DNA from: CAZMFZ01 sp046152935 | GTDB lineage: Bacteria; Bacteroidota; Bacteroidia; Cytophagales; UBA9547 | Direction of reading: 5' to 3' | DNA length: 11,006 nt | NCBI GenBank assembly: GCA_046152935.1 | Contig: JBJXGB010000002.1 | Location: forward strand, 1-11,006 | Part shown: positions 6,920 to 11,006 of the stretch, piece after piece | How positions within the stretch are numbered: position 1 is the stretch's first letter | How the letters are laid out: every line of letters starts with the position of its first letter | Notes under the pieces: model-generated | Seen by the model: only the letters and a program-made list of their open reading frames with translations | Told to the model about the DNA's origin: nothing | Databases searched by the model: none | Program-made: the position numbers and the translations under genes

Positions 6920-7665
6920 CCAATCAATTCTTTATTTATCCCTAACAAATATTCCGTTTTGATTTTTGAGTAGAAAGTCGAATCAAATAAACCGTAGCCC
7001 TTACATTGTTTCAAAGCTTCTATTTGAGTAAAATCTATTGCCAAAAGTTGTTTCAAAATAGGCTTGGAAATCGGTGCATAAGAAAAATGCCAAGGCTCAT
7101 ATTTAAAGCCAGTTCTAGTGCTGTCATTGGTATATACTTCTACAAATCCAAAAGATTTTGCATGGTTGTCGAGCCAATATTTAAGGTATTGAAATTCGCC
7201 CAAAGTATTGAAATTGAGGAAATTAAGTGGGTTTTCAATTTGGTAGCCTAATGCATCGACTATATCAATATCCGTACCCCAATGGTGCCTAGAGGTGCCA
7301 GGTAGCGATGAATACTGGAGTATTTCATTCACAATGTGGTGTTGTTTCATGCCAAGCTTTGCCATTGCTTTGTACTTGGCGTTCCATATATTTTTTTGGT
7401 AAGTAAAATCGCGATATGCAGAGGGGCACCACAGTTTAATACCCGACTTTTGTGCCTCATACGCCATTTCCAAATATGCTTCCATTGCTTCGTTTCGCAA
7501 ACAAAACTGTTCACCACACAAAATCGGCTCTACTAAGCCCAATATTTCATCTTCAGGAAAAAAATCATTTGTTGATTGGTTGTTAATTGATAAGATATTC
7601 GAATTAGAAAACGCAGCAAAAATTGGAGTAGCCATTATTCCAACTAAAAAATCTCTCCTTAACAT
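6916..7665 (-). CDS. VanY-type D-alanyl-D-alanine carboxypeptidase, exported
   Basis: A 249-residue zinc peptidase of the M15B family, expected to trim the terminal D-Ala from peptidoglycan stem peptides in the periplasm. Motifs are CPSAYRDFTYQ (80-90, substrate Arg), PGTSRHHWGTDIDI (122-135) giving zinc ligands His127 and Asp134, and YEPWHFSY (189-196) giving catalytic Glu190 and zinc ligand His193. All catalytic residues are present. The N-terminus MLRRDFLVGIMATPIFAAFS has a twin-arginine RRDFL followed by a hydrophobic stretch, so it may be exported by Tat rather than Sec; no lipobox is seen. The ATG at 7665 fits this signal. The TAA stop overlaps the TAG stop of the deacetylase-like gene on the other strand, with no terminator between. 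No linked van-type resistance genes are present, so housekeeping wall remodelling is more likely than glycopeptide resistance. Confidence 0.88.
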   Translation of the reverse strand: MLRRDFLVGIMATPIFAAFSNSNILSINNQSTNDFFPEDEILGLVEPILCGEQFCLRNEAMEAYLEMAYEAQKSGIKLWCPSAYRDFTYQKNIWNAKYKAMAKLGMKQHHIVNEILQYSSLPGTSRHHWGTDIDIVDALGYQIENPLNFLNFNTLGEFQYLKYWLDNHAKSFGFVEVYTNDSTRTGFKYEPWHFSYAPISKPILKQLLAIDFTQIEALKQCKGYGLFDSTFYSKIKTEYLLGINKELIG

Positions 7666-8010
7666 TTATTATGAAGTTTTTAAATGTAAAATGTTGTTTT
7701 CTAAAAGATAATATTAAGCAAAAGTTAATGAAATATTAATAAATAGTTAATTGATGCTTTAGTTGTAAAAAATTGATTTTTTAGCATATACATTTGCCAA
7801 TAAAGTTTCTTTGTAACAGTCTCAGTAAAAAGAGACATTGAAAAGACAGATTGATTGGCAAAATAGTTCAGTACAAAAATTCGAAAATCAAGATCAGTAC
7901 TAGAAATACATGAATTATTGCATTTTATTATGGTGATAAATCCAGAGAGCGTATAATTGTCAAAAATATTTTTTGTATCCAAAGTTAAACCAAAGAAAAC
8001 TATTTCAAAT
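7666..8010. other. Intergenic region between the carboxypeptidase gene and pstS
   Basis: These 345 bases are very AT-rich and separate divergent genes, so they should hold both promoters. A -7-like TACATTTG (7789-7796) points toward pstS. AGTTAAT occurs at 7723-7729 and 7745-7751, exactly 22 bases apart. Short inverted repeats at 7766-7783 (AT only) and 7819-7836 are weak. A minus-strand open frame at 7725-7982 encodes nothing recognisable. I see no RNA gene and no canonical enterobacterial Pho box. Confidence 0.5.
7763..7796 (+). promoter_or_regulatory. Possible promoter of the pst genes
   Basis: TTG (7763-7765) and TACATTTG (7789-7796, exact TAnnTTTG) are separated by 23 bases, at the long end of what is tolerated. 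It would give a leader of about 210 bases before the pstS ATG at 8011. A nearer element, TATTTTTTG at 7967-7975, has one extra base in the -7 box and no -33 partner. Confidence 0.3.
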
Positions 8011-8829
8011 ATGAAAAATCAGTTTGTAAGTGCCATTTTACTATTTGCTACTGCAATTGCCGGTTTTGCGCAACCGATCAAAATAAAAGGAAGCGATACC
8101 ATGTTGCCTTTGCTGCAATTGGAAGTAGAGGCGTACATGAAACGCAACCCTGCCCAATTGAACGTAACAGGTGGAGGCTCTGGCGTAGGTATTACTTCAT
8201 TATTAGACGGTTCGGTCGATATTGCAATGTCGTCTAGAGATTTAAAGATGGCAGAAAAATTGAAATTTGAAGAAAAAGGGATAAAATTGGTAGTGTTACC
8301 AGTAGCCAATGATGCGCTTTCTGTCATTGTAAACCCACAAAATCCGATTAAACAATTGACAAGAGAGCAGATGGAAGACATTTTCACTGGAAAAATTACT
8401 AACTGGAAAGATGTAGGGGGCGATGACATGAAAATAGTGGTTTATACACGTGAATCGAGCTCGGGTACGTACGAATTTATGAAAGACCATGTGATGAATA
8501 AAAAAGAATTTGCGAAAACAGCCATCTCTTCTTCGGCTACTGCTGCTATTGTGTATGCCACAGGGCAGACAAAAGGAGCCATAGGCTATGTAGGTATTGC
8601 TTATGTAGAGCCTATTGTCAAGGCGGTTTCAGTTTCTTACGATGGAGGACAAAAGTACATTGCTCCCACATTTAACAATGCTTTCAACAAAACCTATCCA
8701 ATCACGAGGCCATTGTACATTTTGTATCCAATGGCAAAAGAGACTACGGTGAAGCCTTTCGTAGACTTTCTTTTTACAGTTTACGGTCAGAAGTTGGTGA
8801 CTCACAAAGGCTACATTCCATTAAAATAG
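8011..8829 (+). CDS. pstS: Phosphate ABC transporter substrate-binding protein
   Basis: A 272-residue periplasmic protein binding inorganic phosphate for the Pst importer. The ATG at 8011 is preferred to an in-frame TTG at 7957 because it starts the signal peptide: MKNQ, a hydrophobic core, and AGFA before Gln21. The expected ligand-binding motifs are present: KGSDTM (26-31), the glycine loop TGGGSGVGITSLLDG (53-67), MSSRDLK (73-79) and YTRESSSGTYEFM (145-157) with Arg147 and Ser-Gly-Thr 151-153. The segment EDIFTGKITNWKDVGG (122-137) is typical of PstS. At 272 residues it is of the shorter PstS class common outside enterobacteria. It heads the pst cluster; expression is likely raised under phosphate limitation, though no Pho box could be identified. 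Confidence 0.95.
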   Translation: MKNQFVSAILLFATAIAGFAQPIKIKGSDTMLPLLQLEVEAYMKRNPAQLNVTGGGSGVGITSLLDGSVDIAMSSRDLKMAEKLKFEEKGIKLVVLPVANDALSVIVNPQNPIKQLTREQMEDIFTGKITNWKDVGGDDMKIVVYTRESSSGTYEFMKDHVMNKKEFAKTAISSSATAAIVYATGQTKGAIGYVGIAYVEPIVKAVSVSYDGGQKYIAPTFNNAFNKTYPITRPLYILYPMAKETTVKPFVDFLFTVYGQKLVTHKGYIPLK

Positions 8830-8940
8830 ACAAAAAATTACCGCTCGTAATCTGTCAATATCAATTTACACCACCGAATAGTATTTATTGCTACTGATAA
8901 TTAATCTTAAAAATTTCCTACTTGTTTTACCTATCGATCT
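8830..8940 (+). other. pstS-pstC intercistronic gap
   Basis: There are 111 bases between the pstS stop and the pstC start, long for genes whose products form one complex. It is AT-rich, with no strong hairpin, no terminator T run and no exact TAnnTTTG. It may hold a processing or stability element that lets pstS be expressed more than pstC, but no structure was found to support this. Confidence 0.3.
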
Positions 8941-10122
8941 GTGGAGTTTAAGAAAATAAAAGAGAAATTTGTTGAAAGCCTTATTTACATAAGTGGTACT
9001 TTCACAACCCTTGCTGTACTATTTATTGTATTTTTTCTATTCAAAGAGGGTTCTGGCATCTTCAAGAAAACCGCTTTGGAGGAAGGATACAGCTTGGCGG
9101 TAAATAGGTACAATCCTATCACTAAACTAAGCCCTTTGCAGATAAAAGGTATTATCGAAGGCGACATTCACAATTGGAAACAAGTAGGTGGCAACCAAGA
9201 TTCGGTATATATTTTTACGCTTTCCGACATTGAATCTAAATTTACTGAAGAGGAATTAGGTTCTGAGTTTGAAAATTTGAACATAAAGATTTCCGAATAT
9301 ATTGAAACAAACACCGGTGTTTTGGCTTTTTTCCCCTCAAAGTATTTAGATTCATCATTGGTGAAGGTAGATGTAGATCAAATAACATTGGCATCGATGT
9401 TGAAAGGTAAAGATTGGTATCCAACTGCCAATCCCGCAGCTCAATTGGGCATATTGCCTATTATATTGGGAAGTTTACTTGTTAGTTTTGGTGCCATCAT
9501 CATTGCATTGCCATTGGGTTTGATTGTAGCTCTTTATCTTGCCGAAATAGCAGGTGAAAACCTTAAAAACAGCATAAAAACAGTAATAGAACTTCTTGCA
9601 GGTATTCCTTCTGTAGTCTATGGTTTCTTTGGTTTGGTAGTTTTAGTGCCTTTGGTGCAACAAACATTCAACATACCAGTAGGTGAAACCGCTTTGTCGG
9701 GAAGCATATTGTTGGCATTGATAGCTCTACCCACCATTATTTCGCTTTCAGAAGATTCGATCAGCTCTACACCGCAAGAATTAAAAAACGCCAGCTTGGC
9801 ATTAGGAGCCAATAGATTGCAAACAATCTTTGGCGTTACTTTGCCTTTCGCATCATCGGGCATAATATCGGCATCTATCTTAGGTGTGGGAAGAGCATTT
9901 GGGGAAACAATGGCAGTATTGATGGTAACGGGCAATGCGGCCATTATGCCAACAACATTTTTAGAACCAGTAAGAACAATTACTGCCACCATTGCTGCAG
10001 AATTGGGAGAAGCTCCTACGGGAGGTATTCACTATGAAGCATTGTTTATACTAGGTTCGATATTGTTTCTATTTACTTTCTTAATGAATTTAATAGCTGA
10101 GTTTTTCTCTCCAAAAAAATAA
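8941..10122 (+). CDS. pstC: Phosphate ABC transporter permease PstC with PstS-like periplasmic insert
   Basis: A 393-residue inner-membrane permease that pairs with PstA to form the phosphate channel. TM1 lies at about 15-35. The permease core (about 169-390) includes ELLAGIPSVVYGFFG (217-231), the cytoplasmic EAA loop ASLALGANRLQTIFGVTLP (284-302), which contacts the ATPase PstB, and GRAFGETMAVLMVTGN (317-332). PstC of E. coli is about 319 residues. The extra length here is a periplasmic loop (about 45-165) whose residues 58-84 match residues 111-137 of the neighbouring PstS at 14 of 27 positions, including the shared NWK.VGG. The phosphate-binding Arg-Ser-Gly-Thr of PstS is not retained. 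I recall a similar long loop in other Bacteroidota PstC proteins. No in-frame ATG exists before residue 153, so the GTG at 8941 is the likely start. Confidence 0.94.
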   Translation: MEFKKIKEKFVESLIYISGTFTTLAVLFIVFFLFKEGSGIFKKTALEEGYSLAVNRYNPITKLSPLQIKGIIEGDIHNWKQVGGNQDSVYIFTLSDIESKFTEEELGSEFENLNIKISEYIETNTGVLAFFPSKYLDSSLVKVDVDQITLASMLKGKDWYPTANPAAQLGILPIILGSLLVSFGAIIIALPLGLIVALYLAEIAGENLKNSIKTVIELLAGIPSVVYGFFGLVVLVPLVQQTFNIPVGETALSGSILLALIALPTIISLSEDSISSTPQELKNASLALGANRLQTIFGVTLPFASSGIISASILGVGRAFGETMAVLMVTGNAAIMPTTFLEPVRTITATIAAELGEAPTGGIHYEALFILGSILFLFTFLMNLIAEFFSPKK

Positions 10123-10224
10123 ATTGCAAAGAATACATTTCAAAATACCAATTAATTAATCAAACCCCAAAAACACTTAAGTACATTATTAATATTCAAA
10201 GTAACATTGTAGCAAGTTGATAAT
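10123..10224 (+). other. pstC-pstA intercistronic gap
   Basis: This is 102 bases of AT-rich sequence without a gene, a terminator hairpin or an exact -7 element. Its length is similar to the pstS-pstC gap. No function can be assigned. Confidence 0.3.
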
Positions 10225-11006
10225 ATGACAAAAAATAGTGTTGAAAAGCTCGTATTTAATTTTTTTGGAATAATTACGTTTCTTATTGTTTTGATAGTAG
10301 TTTCCATCTTGGGTTTTATCATATTTAGAGGTATTGGAAAGATCAGCTGGGAATTTATTTCTTCCGCCCCCACAGATGGAATGATGAAAGGTGGTATACT
10401 ACCCGCCATACTTGGTACTTTGGTATTGATACTTGGCAGCTGCATCGTAGCATTTCCAGTAGGTATTTTTTCAGGCATATTTATGAATGAATACGCCAAA
10501 GAAAGTGTTTTTAAAAAATTTGTAGGAATGATGACTAATAACTTAGCAGGTATTCCATCGGTAGTATTTGGTTTGTTTGGCCTTGCATTGTTTGTCAACT
10601 TCTTCAATTTTGGCGTAAGCATTCTTTCTGGATGTTTGACACTTGCTATTTTGATAGTACCTGTAATCATTCGAACTACAGAAGAATCTTTAAAATTGGT
10701 AGAAGATTCGTATCGACTAGCAAGTTACGCTTTAGGTGCTTCAAAATTTGAAACTGTATTTAGAGTAGTACTTCCGATGGCATTTCCAAATATAATTACT
10801 GGTTTGATATTGAGTATTGGCAGGGTAGCAGGCGAAACTGCCCCTATTATTTTTACGGTTGCAGCTTATTATTTGCCAGAAATAATACTTTCACTAAACT
10901 CACCAGTGATGGCATTGCCATATCATTTGTATGTAATGGCCACAAGTGGAATAGATTTGAACAAATCAAGAGACATTGCCTTCGGCACAGCCTTGGTATT
11001 GATGGC
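10225..11006 (+). CDS. pstA: Phosphate ABC transporter permease PstA (3' end outside window)
   Basis: The frame is open from ATG 10225 to the window end, giving 260 residues without a stop; the C-terminus lies beyond. It is the second permease of the Pst importer, partner of PstC. TM1 is at about 11-34. Motifs are GGILPAILGTL (56-66), NNLAGIPSVVFGLFG (105-119), the EAA loop RLASYALGASKFETVFRVVLP (164-184) and GRVAGETAPIIFT (199-211), the last typical of PstA (GETAP) as against PstC (GETMAV). From the usual family length, most of the protein is present and only roughly 20 to 40 residues are missing. pstB, and possibly phoU, would be expected next. Unlike PstC here, its periplasmic loop after TM1 is short and has no PstS-like segment. 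Confidence 0.93.
   Translation, partial: MTKNSVEKLVFNFFGIITFLIVLIVVSILGFIIFRGIGKISWEFISSAPTDGMMKGGILPAILGTLVLILGSCIVAFPVGIFSGIFMNEYAKESVFKKFVGMMTNNLAGIPSVVFGLFGLALFVNFFNFGVSILSGCLTLAILIVPVIIRTTEESLKLVEDSYRLASYALGASKFETVFRVVLPMAFPNIITGLILSIGRVAGETAPIIFTVAAYYLPEIILSLNSPVMALPYHLYVMATSGIDLNKSRDIAFGTALVLM

Noticed and set aside
6916..7665. Glycopeptide resistance (vanY) locus
   Set aside because: There are no vanH, vanA/B, vanX or vanRS-like neighbours; a lone M15 carboxypeptidase is common in cell-wall maintenance.
7766..7783. Perfect 8-bp inverted repeat TAAAAAAT / ATTTTTTA with 2-base centre
   Set aside because: It is made only of A and T in AT-rich DNA, so chance occurrence is likely; it is not a terminator because no gene ends there.
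7819..7836. GTCTC...GAGAC hairpin upstream of pstS
   Set aside because: The stem is only 5 bp with an 8-base loop and no further pairing, too weak to call a regulatory RNA structure.
7725..7982. Minus-strand 85-codon open frame in the carboxypeptidase-pstS intergenic region
   Set aside because: It has no recognisable motif, signal or domain, its composition follows the AT-rich background, and it spans the region that must hold the pst promoter.
10152..10670. Minus-strand 172-codon open frame opposite pstA
   Set aside because: It is antisense to a clear pstA reading frame with family motifs, and its low-complexity Ile/Thr/Pro/Lys-rich translation reflects the opposite strand of membrane-helix codons.
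1..11006. Mobile element, phage, CRISPR or defence island
   Set aside because: No transposase or integrase, no regular repeat-spacer pattern, no tRNA-like attachment site and no defence-family motifs were seen; all identifiable genes are core metabolism, transport or envelope.

Overview
The window looks like chromosomal core DNA from a low-GC member of the Bacteroidota, probably a Cytophagales or Sphingobacteriia-like lineage. Signs of this are the AT-rich composition, the lack of clear Shine-Dalgarno sequences, TAnnTTTG-type -7 promoter elements upstream of several genes, an outer-membrane barrel protein ending in phenylalanine, and a PstC with the long periplasmic insert I recall from Bacteroidota. 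I cannot name a genus.

Layout, left to right. Positions 2-61 hold the probable last codons of an upstream gene. An exported, probably beta-barrel, outer-membrane protein follows (243-1007) and meets dihydrofolate reductase (folA, minus strand, 1064-1558) tail to tail, with a strong bidirectional terminator between them. Divergent from folA, and sharing a 147-bp promoter region with it, is a stand-alone response-regulator receiver domain that unusually carries a C-terminal membrane anchor (1706-2176). It is followed at very short spacing by a menaquinone block: a MenI-type hotdog thioesterase (2193-2612), isochorismate synthase menF (2616-3803) and menD (3814-5565), and then a divergent polysaccharide-deacetylase-family protein (5573-6919). 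These five genes are likely one transcription unit. The last one collides stop to stop with a VanY-type D-Ala-D-Ala carboxypeptidase on the minus strand (6916-7665). After a 345-bp intergenic region the phosphate-uptake genes pstS, pstC and pstA run rightwards; pstA is cut by the window end, and pstB would be expected beyond it.

How the genes work together: MenF makes isochorismate from chorismate, MenD adds the succinyl-semialdehyde unit from 2-oxoglutarate to give SEPHCHC, and the thioesterase releases DHNA from DHNA-CoA. The men genes for the intervening and final steps lie outside the window. PstS captures periplasmic phosphate and PstC/PstA form the membrane channel.

I found no mobile element, CRISPR array, tRNA, rRNA or defence system. 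The most interesting points are the tail-anchored receiver protein at the head of the menaquinone genes, the degenerate PstS-like segment inside PstC, and a run of genes for which a non-ATG start is forced or favoured.
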